The notes: generated from the sequence alone by a model not told the origin. Positions 12,155-22,260 are shown, counted from the stretch's first letter. The stretch is 64,000 nt of DNA from Paragorgia papillata (GCA_035771165.1 JAWNZC010000337.1:4951501-5015500); one strand, 5' to 3'. Numbers and translations: made by a program.

Positions 12155-12278
12155 GTAATGTTTTGAATAATAACTTTATTCTTCTTTCTTTAAAATAATG
12201 GTTTTTAGATTTTCCTGTCAGTAATTACCTCCGCCACCGACCGGCAGGAGGTTATGTTTTTACCCCTTTCTGTTTGTT

Positions 12279-12500
12279 TATTTGTTTGTTTTTGTTTGTT
12301 TGTTTGTTTGTTTGTTCGTTCGTTCGTTCGTTCGATTGCTTGTTTGTTTGTTTGTTTGTTTGTTTGTTTGTTTGTTTGTTTGTTTGTTTGTTTGTTTGTT
12401 TGTTTGTTTGTTTGTTTGTTTGTTTGTTGGTTGGTGGTTGGTTGGTTGGTTCGTTCGTTCGTTCGTTTGTTTGTTCGTTTGTTTGTTTGTTTGCTTGAAA
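12279..12500 (+). repeat. TTTG/TTCG tetranucleotide microsatellite
   Basis: Long run of TTTG with TTCG and TTGG variants. Open frames on both strands here (VCLFVCLF, NKQTNKQT) come only from the repeat. B copy at 57960-58180 differs in unit number. Confidence 0.95.
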
Positions 12501-12806
12501 ATCTGTAGGGTAAAATATTTCAACAATAAAATAGAAGTCATGTTTTGTTGTTATAAATTTTTTATTATAAAAAATCATGCAATCATGTATCATCGTACAA
12601 ATCATGCATATCATCAATTGTAAATATCATGCATAAAAATCATGCAATTATCAGTGGAGCAACCATCAATAGGCTAGTTTGAAATTTCTAATGGCTTGAA
12701 AAAAGGTGTGGTCACGTCTTATCATACGACATGATCACGCGGACAAGTAGACAATTAACATCTCCACAACACCGAACGCTTTCCCGACGGATTAGAAGAA
12801 ACTTGT

Positions 12807-13741
12807 CATTACCAGAAATTTGGGACAAGATGGCGTCGCGCGGGCGCATATAGTCCTTAAACATGGCGGCCAAATCGTATAAGGAACAATACAGTAAAAT
12901 CGTAAATTTTAAAATTTCTCCTACTGGGGACATACACTTCTCGGTTGCGGAGCTCGATTCCTGTAAAGAGTTAAGTAAGGAAACGTTACAACAAAAAATG
13001 TTCGCTTACCGAAATACACAGCCGGTTCCCAAGATCGATTTATATACGCTGCTTATTTGACTCATTCTGTTATGTAAGCCATAGTAATCCTGCTAAACAT
13101 GCGATACAAATCTGCCAAATACACCACTTTCCTTGCGAACGATGCAAAGTGCGGAGCTTGCTATGTATTTAGCAATGTTCGAACTGCTAATATAACTCGT
13201 AAATATCTCCGTATCTAACAACATTGCGGTTCCCAAAGCCTTTAAAATGTCTTGGTTTTACAGAGTGTTTGAGCAAATCAGCAGGAGGCCGTTAAGTCTA
13301 AAGGTGAAGTTGAGCTGCGAGAAGAACAAACGACGAAGCCACGAAGATCTCTTCTCTTTCGAGCAGCCTGCAGCCATGTTTGTTTACTTTGAAAGCAGAA
13401 TGCTCGAAATGTAGTTCCCAGGCCTTACTAGGGAGAAATAGAGAAATAGAGCGAATATTGCGTGATAGTTGCGTGTGTCTGGCACTGATCTTGTCTGGCC
13501 GGGAGGTAAACAATATAATTGAAATTAACAACTCGCGCGCTATTGCATTACGCATTGTTTGAGAGCGAAACTCAAAATATCTGAGATACTTAACGACTAC
13601 AGAAAGCGTACACGATATGGAACAAGATCTTTGTTCGAAGCAGCCGTTTGCATTTTCGCAAAATATTTACTGTATACATTATCATGTGAGTAACCGCTGG
13701 CTACGAACGCGGACGCAAAATGTCCCAAATTTCTGGTAATG
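12807..13741 (+). mobile_element. TIR element 1 (935 bp), no target-site duplication, A only
   Basis: Both ends are CATTACCAGAAATTTGGGAC(A), inverted and perfect over 21 bp. The flanks are AAACTTGT and TCTGAAAA, and the empty B site at 58484-58499 reads AAACTTGTTCTGAAAA, exactly the two flanks joined. So the insertion left no duplicated target. Inside are an open frame at 12863-13060 and, near the right end, sequence shared with the elements at 20137 and 63574. No transposase is recognised. Confidence 0.85.
12863..13060 (+). CDS. Hypothetical ORF at the left end of TIR element 1
   Basis: 65 residues starting MAAKSYKEQYSKIV, with an ATGGCGGCC start context. The corresponding place in the element at 20137-21195 (opposite strand) has a stop after MTAKSYKE. 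This could be the first exon of a former transposase or a captured host 5' exon. No family is recognised. Confidence 0.3.
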   Translation: MAAKSYKEQYSKIVNFKISPTGDIHFSVAELDSCKELSKETLQQKMFAYRNTQPVPKIDLYTLLI

Positions 13742-13826
13742 TCTGAAAAAAACTGAGAAGTACCCGATCCACTTATTGGCAGTGCTGTCAAACTGTCAGT
13801 GAATCTTTGATTTATTTTAGTTACAG

Positions 13827-13954
13827 TCTTCAATAAACCTCTGCAATAATGGTGGACAACGGGTAGAGAATTCTTCACAATCGGACGGTTTCAGCTGTAA
13901 ATGTGGTGTGAAATACAAAGGAAAATTTTGTGAGGATGAAAAAGGTATGCTTAG
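13827..13954 (+). CDS. EGF-like exon, copy A
   Basis: It follows TTTAGTTACAG. Residues include CNNGG, then FSCKCG and FCEDEK, the back half of a typical EGF-like domain. Two donors are possible: GTATGC at 13945 or GTATAC at 13955. Only the second joins in frame to the next exon as it stands in copy B, so I extend the exon to 13954. The segment upstream is split by the element at 12807-13741. Confidence 0.65.
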
Positions 13955-14801
13955 GTATACGAAATTTAGATCGAGGACTCGTACAAGATCACCGTTTAGC
14001 TAAACCACCACTTTGGGATTCCCGCGTCTTTGTATGAGGCAGTTAATTGGGCCGCTCTAAGATGAAAGTTCATAATAGGACAAATAAATGATATAAAAAA
14101 GTAGAGCGCTTGTAGGCAGTGTTTTGAATAAAGAAAACTGAAAAGGTGGTGACTGATGAACTACCGAGATTTTTAGTAAACGAAATGCTGATGTTTTGAG
14201 TCTTTATTCCTTGACGAAGGGCTCCGTTTGAAATATTAGTATTTCATAATTACACCATTTAAAAAAAACCCAAAAAACCCAAAGAACTTTCGAATCATCT
14301 TTTTTTTGGCCGTACGTGCTGATGTAGCTATAGCTATTGTTTTTAAATATCTTTTATAGTTTTCAAATCGTGTAAAGCAGTGTTAAAAATCTCAAGGTAA
14401 TTTTAACAAACGAACGAACGAACGAACGAACGAACGAACGAACGAACGAACGAACGAACAAACGAACGAATGAATTAAGGAAATCACAGGCACAATGGCA
14501 TCACAATTCAAAACATATTACTGTAAATTTACAGTACTTTTTCTGTAGGTTTGGCATATTATTGGCGCTTTCGCCTCATTAAATTATGACAACAGCAATT
14601 TTTTTACCAGATTTTTTACTTATTGTTAACGCCGTCAATAGTTCAATTCGAGGTTCAATCATCCCTGATCTGATGACGAAATGATCGGAGTGTCGAAACG
14701 CTGAGTCATGAACAGCAACGCTTATTTCTGAAGATTTTTGTTTGTCTATTCTGAACTACACATCTCTTATACATCCCTTGTATATTTTATTCCTTTTGTA
14801 G
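13955..14801. other. Intron of copy A, with CGAA microsatellite
   Basis: No exon seen. A CGAA/AACG tetranucleotide run lies at about 14406-14472. B equivalent 58705-59581, with a longer run. Confidence 0.5.
14406..14472 (+). repeat. AACG tetranucleotide microsatellite
   Basis: Uninterrupted AACG units ending in AACAAACGAACGAATG. The B copy at 59158-59247 is longer. Confidence 0.95.
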
Positions 14802-14890
14802 GTTACACAAAAGTGTATTGTCAAATGACGTCACTTTGTGGCTGTACAGGAAGAGGATGGACTATGGTAATGAAGATTAATGGCTCCAAG
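14802..14890 (+). CDS. First fibrinogen-like exon, copy A, 5' end deleted
   Basis: The remaining part encodes YTKVYCQMTSLCGCTGRGW and MVMKINGSK, then GTACG. Copy B has 52 bp more at the front, holding the acceptor TTATTTAG and the DGVYKIKT start of the domain. In A a new TTTGTAG acceptor is formed by the junction, but using it removes 47 exon bases and breaks the frame. Confidence 0.7.
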
Positions 14891-15963
14891 GTACGTTTTA
14901 TTTTACTGTTTTAATTTAATTTCATTTCATTTCATTTCATTTCATTTCATTTCATTTCATTTCATTTAACTGAATTGAACTAAATTAACTGAACTTAACT
15001 TCACTGCACGCCACCCCGCTCTGTCCCACGCCACTCTTTTCCACTCCAATTTACTTCACGCCAATCCAATAAATTTTGTTCCATTAAATTTATGCCATTA
15101 TATTCTATTAGTTTACACTGCATTTAAAAACGATTTTCATCATAAAACTGGCGGTTTTAACTTTATTAAATAAAATTAACATAAAATAACATTTTATAGA
15201 TAAACAGATACCCAGATAAACAGATTGTATTTGTATTCCGGTTAAAAAGGCGAGCTAAAAACCTTAACTCAATAGTCTTACTCCTGCCGTTGAGGATGTC
15301 TGGGAGTTCTTCCTTTGACGAGTAATAAAATCGTCTGGGAGTAAAACAATAAAAGAGTCGTTTTAGGCCGGCACAAGCTACCCTTGCTGCGAGTCAGAGC
15401 CCCTTTCCGACCTACGCAGTTTTCGGGGGTAAATAGGCCCAGCTGCCAACAAACTCGACATTTCTTTTTGAGCATACGTGAATGGTTGCCAAGATACTAT
15501 TTTGGGCCCAGGCTTTAACGCGTTACTTGCTATTTTCATGCTTACGCGTGTCCGTAAACTAGAACTTGTTAGACCAGTTTAAAACCTGACTGACTCGCCC
15601 CAGACTCGCCCCAAACTTGGGGCGAAGATCGAGTTTGTTGGCAGAGCCCACTTTCCCCCGAAGCCTGCGTAGGTCGGAAATTGGGGGCTCTGACTCGTAG
15701 GGTAGGCACAAGCATGAATGGGTTAAAATACAAATGCTTATCTAGATAAACTAATTAGCCGAGAAAATCTGAGCTAAAATTTTGGCAAATTAGGAGGATG
15801 CTGTGATTAAAATAACCAATGTTATACAGAAAATATGCCGTTGTACCAGTTTCCAAATGTTGGACATAATGATCAGTTAAAAACCTACGTTATTTAAATT
15901 TATCTATCCATATATTGTATATGTAGTTCAATTTTTCTTGTGTTTATTATGTGTTTATTAAAG
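14891..15963. other. Intron of copy A, with TTTCA repeat and a dispersed repeat
   Basis: ATTTC pentanucleotide repeats lie at about 14920-14967. A TTAACTC..GGGTTAA element with the AAATCGTCTGG module lies at about 15268-15726. No exon seen. B equivalent 59718-60812. Confidence 0.5.
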
Positions 15964-16508
15964 GATACTTTCGTTTATTCTTCAAATTATTGGACCAATA
16001 ATCAAAGTTATAATCCTTCTGGTGGACTGACAGCATTTGATGATCAAGAAACCAAGTTGGCGATATATCACAGTACTTCATTTAAACTGAGCTGTGTGTT
16101 GGAATGAAAGTTACCAATAATCTCAAGTTTATATCCATCAGTTACAATGCCAGTTCGCTCTACAGTTTGATCGCAGACGACAGTACTAGGTCAACTAATC
16201 TTACTCGTCAGAAGTGGAAATCTCTCATCCCTAATTCATCTCTGCAGCAATATTGTAACAAAGAAGGGTTTAATATCAAGCCAGGAAACCCAGGGGAGGT
16301 TGGTGTTCGAATAGGCGTTGTAGGAAACAATGAAGACGACTGTTATTCACCAGGTTCATTCATTGGCTTCGGGGGGAAGTTTTTCACGCATAAACACTGC
16401 ACTCTCCAACCTTCCGTCAACTCATGTGGCAATGTTGCAGACCACGAAGCAGACAACGGTAGCCCTAATGCCAAAATCAGTGCTATGGGCTACATCTTCA
16501 TCCGTTAA
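15964..16508 (+). CDS. Last fibrinogen/intelectin-like exon, copy A, frameshifted
   Basis: It follows TTTATTAAAG. It encodes TFVYSSNYWTNNQSYN, then after the break CVGMKV, RQKWKSLIP, NKEGFN, NEDDC, FIGFGG and the C-terminal AMGYIFIR followed by TAA. The ACTGAGCTGTGTGTTGG stretch has two extra bases against the expected CVGMKV frame, so translation from upstream ends at TGA 16105-16107. The downstream 134-codon frame is otherwise clean. Confidence 0.75.
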
Positions 16509-17115
16509 TCGTATTTTAGTCCTGCTTTTTTGGATTGATAAGACAATTAATATTATTATATACTTAGCTGTACAAAACAAACTAATGTCTATTTGACATT
16601 CGCGGTTATTAAATTTGTTTGAAGGCTTTGAACTGATTGATAAACTATTATGTTTGTTAAGCTTTAGTTTGTAAAACATATTTGTTTACCTTTCACTTTA
16701 TATGCATACATGTATGTCTGGCTTTACAATAGAAGTGACAGTTGTATCTATATTCTGATTGTGAGTTGTGAATTGCCAATATATATTCCCTTGTAAAATG
16801 CGAAATGCTAGATTTTTGTGTCATGAAACGTGATCATTAATTACATCACAGCCGCATCAGCCGTGGTTGTTGAAAATAAATGCCTGTTAAATGTGAATTA
16901 AGTTCTGAATTTGTCGTAAACTGCGATTTCGCTTTATGTATATGTATTCCAATAACAAAGACAATCTCTTTGTATCATTAATGAGTAAACAAAAACGTTT
17001 TGCAGCATATGCATACATTATGCATATACAGTATAATACGTTTCATAATCCTTTAATTCTTTTCTGAAATGAAGTAAATGGTAACCATGCTAACATTAAA
17101 ATAAATATGTTTTGC
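16509..17115. other. 3' flank of the fibrinogen-like gene, no gene recognised
   Basis: GAAAATAAATGCC near 16874 may hold the polyadenylation signal. No coding pattern seen. Confidence 0.4.
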
Positions 17116-17218
17116 GGGCATAAATATGTTTTCTGCCCGACACATGCTCATTTTAGCCTGAGCCGAAGGCGAGGGTTAACATTCGCTCTAAGAAGGGCCA
17201 AAAACATATTTATGCCCA
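17116..17218 (+). mobile_element. Short foldback element
   Basis: Arms GGGCATAAATATGTTTT and AAAACATATTTATGCCC surround a GC-richer middle (TAGCCTGAGCCGAAGGCGAGGG). The B copy is at about 61958-62060. Confidence 0.6.
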
Positions 17219-17369
17219 AGAACATCAACTCTATTACTATTATAATTATTTTATTGGGCATTTAGGGGGAAAATGAAAGACAGTATACGGTAAGCAGTAT
17301 CTTGGACAGTGCCACCTTCGCGTCGGCGTGTATTTAATTGCAACAAATATTTACATAACTCATAACTTA

Positions 17370-17542
17370 AGCCTGGTTTCCATATAACCGTAAGAGTCGG
17401 CGGCATGGCTGCGGCAAGCGGCAATGCCGTCCAATCGCATACAGTTTTTTATTGCTGACTAATTCAACACTGTCTATGATTGGACCATCACCCCTTGCCG
17501 TAGCAATGCCGCCGGCTCTTACGGCTATATGGAAACCAGGCT
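17370..17542 (+). mobile_element. 173-bp TIR element with TTA target duplication (Harbinger-like)
   Basis: The ends AGCCTGGTTTCCATATAACC and the near complement GGCTATATGGAAACCAGGCT are flanked by TTA on both sides. A 3-bp TTA/TAA duplication is typical of Harbinger elements. The B copy is at about 62213-62385. Confidence 0.7.
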
Positions 17543-18216
17543 TTACATGTAACTTGGCAGAAAAACGCAACGTCATCAAAACAATCTTTGCTCCAAAGTA
17601 TTGACAAGAAAAATATACAATTCCGTAAACAACAAACTAATAATGATTTAGAACCAGGGGCGGATCTAGGGGTCGTCAAACCAGTCACGCGACTAACGTA
17701 AAAATTGCGGAGTTAAATAGTTAATTAATTAAAATTCGAATGATAGTCCAGTTATGATGAGTTATCTATTTTCAAGCAGCGGCACCATTGTAGTCCAGTT
17801 ATCAAGTTTCATGCTGCGGCTGAGTTTCTGTAAAGTAATATTATCAAGTCAACGAACAGCGGACTTACGCGTGAGTTTTGACCGATCTGAGTCAGATTCT
17901 AGCCATCTGATTGGTCAATATGCTCATCTCCATGGAGATCAGCAATTTTAACCGATCTGTGGGGAGTTCTGACTGATTTAGGAATCAGGGGCTCGTATAC
18001 AAGCTATCTGATTGGCTACTTCAAAAAATATTCGTATTCTTATTGGTCACATTTTTTGACCGATCTTGACCGATTTTTTTTTGACCAATTCGCAGCGTGG
18101 GATATGATCTTGCTGTATACACTCAAGGGCTGACGAATCCAGCCTTTCTGATCGCTGCTTGGCCACTGAGGTTCAATTCGAAGTCCCACGTTAGAGTAGA
18201 AAGAATTTAAACAGCA

Positions 18217-18459
18217 ATGTCTTGTAGTATTTACGATACTGTTCAGTCTGCGTTTGCGGGGAACGATAAAAAATGTCTACAAGAAATTTATGCTGATCTG
18301 ATGAAGCGAATCGACGCTTCGCCGAAGAGTTCTGTTGAAGAGCTTTTGAGTGCGATAAACAGCACGAACTTCTGCCTCAGTAGAAATTTTGGTGCCGAGA
18401 ATTTAATCCCGAAGTGTGTTCGAGATCAAAAGAACAAGTCCTGTACTGCTATAAGGTAA
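18217..18459 (+). CDS. Hypothetical protein, candidate exon 1 of the tyrosine recombinase gene
   Basis: 80-codon frame starting MSCSIYDTVQSAFAG. It is preserved without change in B (63065-63307). Read straight through it ends AIR then TAA; spliced at ATAAG|GTAAAT (donor 18456) to the acceptor TTATAG before 19253, it joins in frame as R-LSLFRKV. The domain is not recognised and there is no obvious zinc finger. It sits inside a TIR element whose right end lies within the proposed intron, so the join to the recombinase exon is tentative. Confidence 0.45.
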   Translation: MSCSIYDTVQSAFAGNDKKCLQEIYADLMKRIDASPKSSVEELLSAINSTNFCLSRNFGAENLIPKCVRDQKNKSCTAIR

Positions 18460-18660
18460 ATTAAACATATTTTGTCTTGTTTTAGAATGTCTATTAACAG
18501 AACAAGCTGTGCGCCGATTTTAATATTTAGGCTTGTATATGATAATCTCAATGGAATTTACCCAAATTAGCATATTTTTGCGGTCAAAAGGTTATTAATA
18601 TCTAAATCATATAAATGCATTATATCAATTAATATCAGCTAAAGATTTCTACTTAGGTAT

Positions 18661-18995
18661 CGATTATTCTATATATTTATTCACCGAACAAAATAAGTGG
18701 CATTGTATATTTGTATTTAGTCTATTTTGTTAGGCTATCAATAGACCGACAGCATGGTCTGGTGTAATACGATCATAACCTGCCAGGCTGCCAAAATTGC
18801 CTTTGGCTTTGCAGGAGAAAATGCTTTAACTGATGGGCATATTGACTAGTGTCATAAATATATATTATCTATTATTCTATATATTTATTCACCGAACTAA
18901 ATATGTGGCATTGTATTTTATAGTCTATTTTGTTGCTAATGTTAGGCTATCAATTGAGCGGACAGCATGGTGTGGTATAATACCATCATGTGAAA
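18661..18995 (+). repeat. Imperfect tandem duplication, unit about 190 bp
   Basis: ATTCTATATATTTATTCACC through GGCATTGTAT and AGGCTATCAAT..GACAGCATGG occurs at 18666 and again at about 18867, with small indels. Element 3 in B is inserted into the first unit. Confidence 0.6.
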
Positions 18996-19252
18996 TAAAC
19001 TGTAAACTCCTGCTTTAAGCCAGTTAATTTTTAATTTAATACTGAATACCACAACCCCCCAAAAAAAATCCCCCCCCTGAGTGTTGACAACTAAAATTTT
19101 GACTAACGTATGAAAATTCATGGATCCGCCCCTGGAGGCCCAAGGATAGTGTTAATTTAGTGGACAAAACTGATCGAAGGTAAGTTTGAATTTCTTTAAT
19201 AAATAACATCGCCAATTAATGTCATTAATTCAGCAGTGGAATTCTGTTATAG

Positions 19253-21350
19253 GCTGAGTTTGTTTCGCAAGGTGTTAGACGCAGAGATGAGAGAAGGCAC
19301 GAGGGAAGGACTGTCGACGAAATGCAAAAAGCCCGAAAGACGCAAGATAACGGCTGAAGAAGAGGAGATTATGTGGACCAAAGACGTTTTGGGGACCGAA
19401 ACAGCTGAGTGTCTTTTACATACAATATATTTCTATAATGGTAAAATGTTCGGTTTACGAGCTGCCGAACATCGTCAATTGCGGTTTCGTAATATTCGAG
19501 TTGAAAATAATCATGTTGTGTTTGATGAAAGTTATAGTAAGACTTTCCATGGTGGATTGAATGATTTGAAATATCAACGCCACGTGTAGTTAGAAATTTC
19601 TGTCACAAACCAGTGGTTGAACATAGCAGATGTTTGGTGTATATCTATAAGATGTATTTGAGCAAAATCCAGAAACTAGCAGAGAACATAGAAGCATTTT
19701 ACTTCCGACCGCATAGAAACTCCAAAGTGTCAGTGATTATGAGAGTGTAGCTGTTGGCATTAATACATTGAATAAGATTTTGCCTGAAAAACTATGCGCA
19801 AGAGCGGGATTAACAAGGAAGACGGCACACTCATTAAGGGTAACTTGTGCAACTAACCTTTTTCAGAGTGGGGCAGAGGAGAAGATTATTCGTGAAAGGA
19901 CGGGTCATAAATCTGATGCACTTCTACGTTATGAGCATCCGACAGAGAAGCAGTTGGAAAAGGCCAGTACTGCTTTAGGCCCCGTAAATTCGTACGAGTC
20001 TGAATTATCTACCGATATTGAAGTAAATGAAAGTATTTTTTGGAATGAATTGGAAGTGACCGATGAGATTCTGAGTCAAATCGACATACCTGAATTAGGG
20101 GATGAATATGTTTCGAGTTTGTTTGATGACGATAATCATTACCAGAAATTTGGGACATTTTGCGGCCACGTTCGTAGCCAGTGGTTACTCCCATGATAAT
20201 AATATACAGTAAATATTTTGCGAAAATGCAAACGGCTGCTAAGAACAAAGATCGCCTCTGCTTTCCAAAGTAAACAAACATGGCTGCAGGCTGCTCGAAA
20301 GAGAAGAGACCTCTGTGGCTTCGTCGTTTGTCCTTCTCGCAGCTCAACTCCACGTTTAGACATAACGGCCTCCTGCTGATAGACGAAATCGGAGTTTCGA
20401 CTTTGCATACAATCTGAGTCGGGATAAAACGTAGTTCGTTTATAACATGAGGCTGAAGCAGCCGCAGTAAACATAACATTTCTGATTTCAGAAACCTTTT
20501 AATGCTTAGGTATTCTATAAGGATAAAATTTGCTTCTCAATTATCCTTGACAATAATCCTAAACGTAGTGTCTAAAAATAATGAACTCAAAACATGAAAA
20601 AATAGTCCCAGCCTATGTTATCTTCCCGTTATGCTTTAATAGACACGATGTAATTTGCATAGGGGCCCAAATTGAAAAGGAAACTAATTTGCATGTGGGC
20701 CTAAATAAAACTACGATTTGGTGTATTGCTCAAACACATGTAAAACCAAGAAAGTTTAAAGGCTTTGGGAACCGCAATGTTGTTAGATATGGAGATATTT
20801 ACGAGTTATATTAGCAGTTCGAACATTGCTAAATACATAGCAAGCTCCGCACTTTGCATCGTTCGCAAGGAAAGTGGTGTATTTGGCAGATTTGTATCGC
20901 ATGTTTAGCAGGATTACTATGGCTTACATAACAGAATGAGTCAAATAAGCAGCGTAAATAAATCGATGTTGGGAACCGGCTGTGTATTTCGGTAAGCGAA
21001 CATTTTTTGTTATAACGTTTCCTTACTTAACTCTTAACAGGAATCGAGCTCCGCAACCGAGAAGTCTATGCCCCTAGTAGGATAAATTTTAAAATTTACG
21101 ATTTTACTGTATTATTCCTTATACGATTTGGCCGTCATGTTTAATGGCCTATATGCGCCCGCGCGACGCCATCTTGTCCCAAATTTCTGGTAATGATTCG
21201 GATGATCTTCTTTGTGAAATAGCTATGGCTGAGGAAAACAAGGAAAGCAAGGATCATTCGAATACAGATAACAACTCGAATGTTATGGTGAATCCTATTT
21301 TCAATAATTGTATGGTGAATTTAACTGTTAACATGTGTCCAAAACAGTAA
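19253..21350 (+). pseudogene. Crypton-like tyrosine recombinase 1, frameshifted and interrupted
   Basis: The tyrosine recombinase core is readable in pieces. The first catalytic Arg is in GLRAAEHRQLRF (19458-19460). After a frameshift near 19580 come PRVVRNFCHKP and FYFRPHRNSK; after a second near 19735 come KILPEKLCARAGL, HSLR (His 19828, Arg 19837), TGHKSDALL (His 19905) and the nucleophile Tyr in LLRYEHPT (19930-19932). The R..HxxR..H..Y set and the SKTFHGGL stretch fit the Crypton/DUF3504-type recombinases known from animals. The C-terminal tail is split by TIR element 2 at 20137-21195 and ends MCPKQ TAA, with AATAAA near 21403. The N-terminal core seen in recombinase 2 is absent. Not functional as it stands. 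Confidence 0.8.
20137..21195 (-). mobile_element. TIR element 2 (1059 bp), inserted in the tyrosine recombinase gene
   Basis: Same 21-bp ends as element 1, in the opposite orientation: the ATTTTGCGGCC end is on the left and the AAGATGGCGTC end on the right. It splits the C-terminal coding region of the recombinase: the frame upstream ends SLFDDDN and resumes after the element as SDDLLCEIAMAEE. A minus-strand frame near 20266-20474 (start MFTAAASASCYKRTT) is shared with the element at 63574 but carries replacement changes. Confidence 0.85.
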
Positions 21351-22046
21351 TGGTCGAGTTGTGTGTAATCTATTGTGCGTAATTTTGTTGATGTGAAATT
21401 GAATAAAGAATTTAATTCATGATTTTTTACTTTGATTTACAGTAAATTCGTAAAGAGTGGGGAAGTGTGTGGATGGTGTAAATCTGATACAGAACTGATT
21501 AATAAAACATGAGTTCTGTACTAAAAGCAATTTTCAGTTGTACCCAGCTTGTAACATCAGATGCATATGAAAAAATTGTCCAATGCGCTTTTTCATTTAA
21601 TATTGCCTAATATATTATATTTTACACTCCTGTGTACATGTACCTCTTAGAGCAATTCTAATGATTTTCTTTTATCTTATATCAGAATGATGAATCAATT
21701 GATGTCAAAATTGCAAAGTCAGTTGAGCTGCAGCTGGTTATGTCAGGAAGTTTGTCATCTCTTGACCCAATTTATATTGCCGCATAATATGGGCTTGGCT
21801 ACTGCACTTTCATTATTGGTTGGTAGCGACTATATTTTGTAATATGGAGTACCCTTCCTTGGTCAAGGAACATGTGTTTGTATATTGGATCAGTATTGAT
21901 GGACAATTGTAACAACAGTTTGAAGAAAAGAGTGGCTATCAACACATTTTTAAAAGAACTTAGTTTAAAATTGTTAGTTTTTCATATACATGTATTATAT
22001 GCACCTACCAGCCAAGATTGTTTTAACTTTTAATACTTTTTTAATT
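21351..22046. other. No gene recognised
   Basis: It begins with the likely 3' end of recombinase 1 (TTGAATAAAGAA near 21400). The rest is AT-rich with no transposon end or exon seen. Confidence 0.4.
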
Positions 22047-22260
22047 ACAGACAATTTCACATAACTTTTGACAACAATGTTCTGAAGTTCGTTCGGATAT
22101 TTTCAAGTTCATTTGAACATACACATCTGATTGGCTATTGAATTCCATGTAGCCAATCAAATGTGTCAGTTCAAATGAACGTGCAAACATCCGAACGAAC
22201 TTGCGAATATTAGAACGAACTTCGGGACATCGTTGTCAAAAGTGATGTGAAATCGTCTGT
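22047..22260 (+). mobile_element. Palindromic 214-bp element
   Basis: ACAGACAATTTCACATAACT on the left is mirrored by ATGTGAAATCGTCTGT on the right. The arms continue through GAAGTTCGTTCGGAT and TTCATTTGAAC. TTA/TAA lies at the borders, consistent with a small Harbinger-type element. Confidence 0.7.

Larger units (their letters stand above)
11918..16508 (+). pseudogene. PAN-EGF-fibrinogen-like secreted protein gene, copy A, broken
   Basis: At least four exons are recognisable: PAN/apple (11918-12154), EGF-like (13827-13954), and two fibrinogen/intelectin-like exons (about 14802-14890 and 15964-16508). Such proteins are secreted or membrane-attached. From memory the layout resembles the uncharacterised skeletal organic matrix protein 5-like family of corals, which I cannot verify here. 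Three lesions are visible against copy B: a GTTA duplication in the PAN exon, a 52 bp loss removing the acceptor and start of the first fibrinogen-like exon, and a frame change leading to TGA at 16105-16107. A 935 bp transposable element also sits in the PAN-EGF intron. No 5' signal-peptide exon was found. Probably a pseudogene. Confidence 0.75.
331..18711 (+). repeat. Segment A, left copy of a long direct duplication
   Basis: This stretch is repeated in the same orientation at 44680-63573. The offset starts near 44351, settles at about 44.28 kb, jumps to 46060 after an extra 1.77 kb in B near A 5201, and falls to about 45.68 kb after an A-only 382 bp at 6256-6637. The two copies differ by scattered single bases and clean indels. 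The left edge lies in a TA microsatellite in both copies. The right edge cannot be placed, because B is interrupted by a transposable element at 63574 and then leaves the window. It may be a true duplication or two haplotypes assembled in series. Confidence 0.92.
17654..19135 (+). mobile_element. TIR element with CCAGGGGCGGATC ends, containing recombinase exon 1
   Basis: CCAGGGGCGGATC on the left is mirrored by GATCCGCCCCTGG at 19123-19135. Inside are the 80-codon frame at 18217 and an intronic tandem duplication. Inverted ends are short (about 13 bp) and no target duplication is clear. The B copy starts at about 62501 and is cut by element 3 at 63574. The superfamily is uncertain. Confidence 0.5.

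Noticed and set aside
12252..12623. Long frames on both strands (VCLFVCLF, NKQTNKQT)
   Set aside because: They are simple translations of the TTTG tetranucleotide repeat.
18217..21350. Crypton recombinase as the enzyme moving the CATTACC elements
   Set aside because: Attractive because tyrosine recombinases make no TSD, but Cryptons are not known for inverted ends, and the only link here is that one element inserted into the gene.
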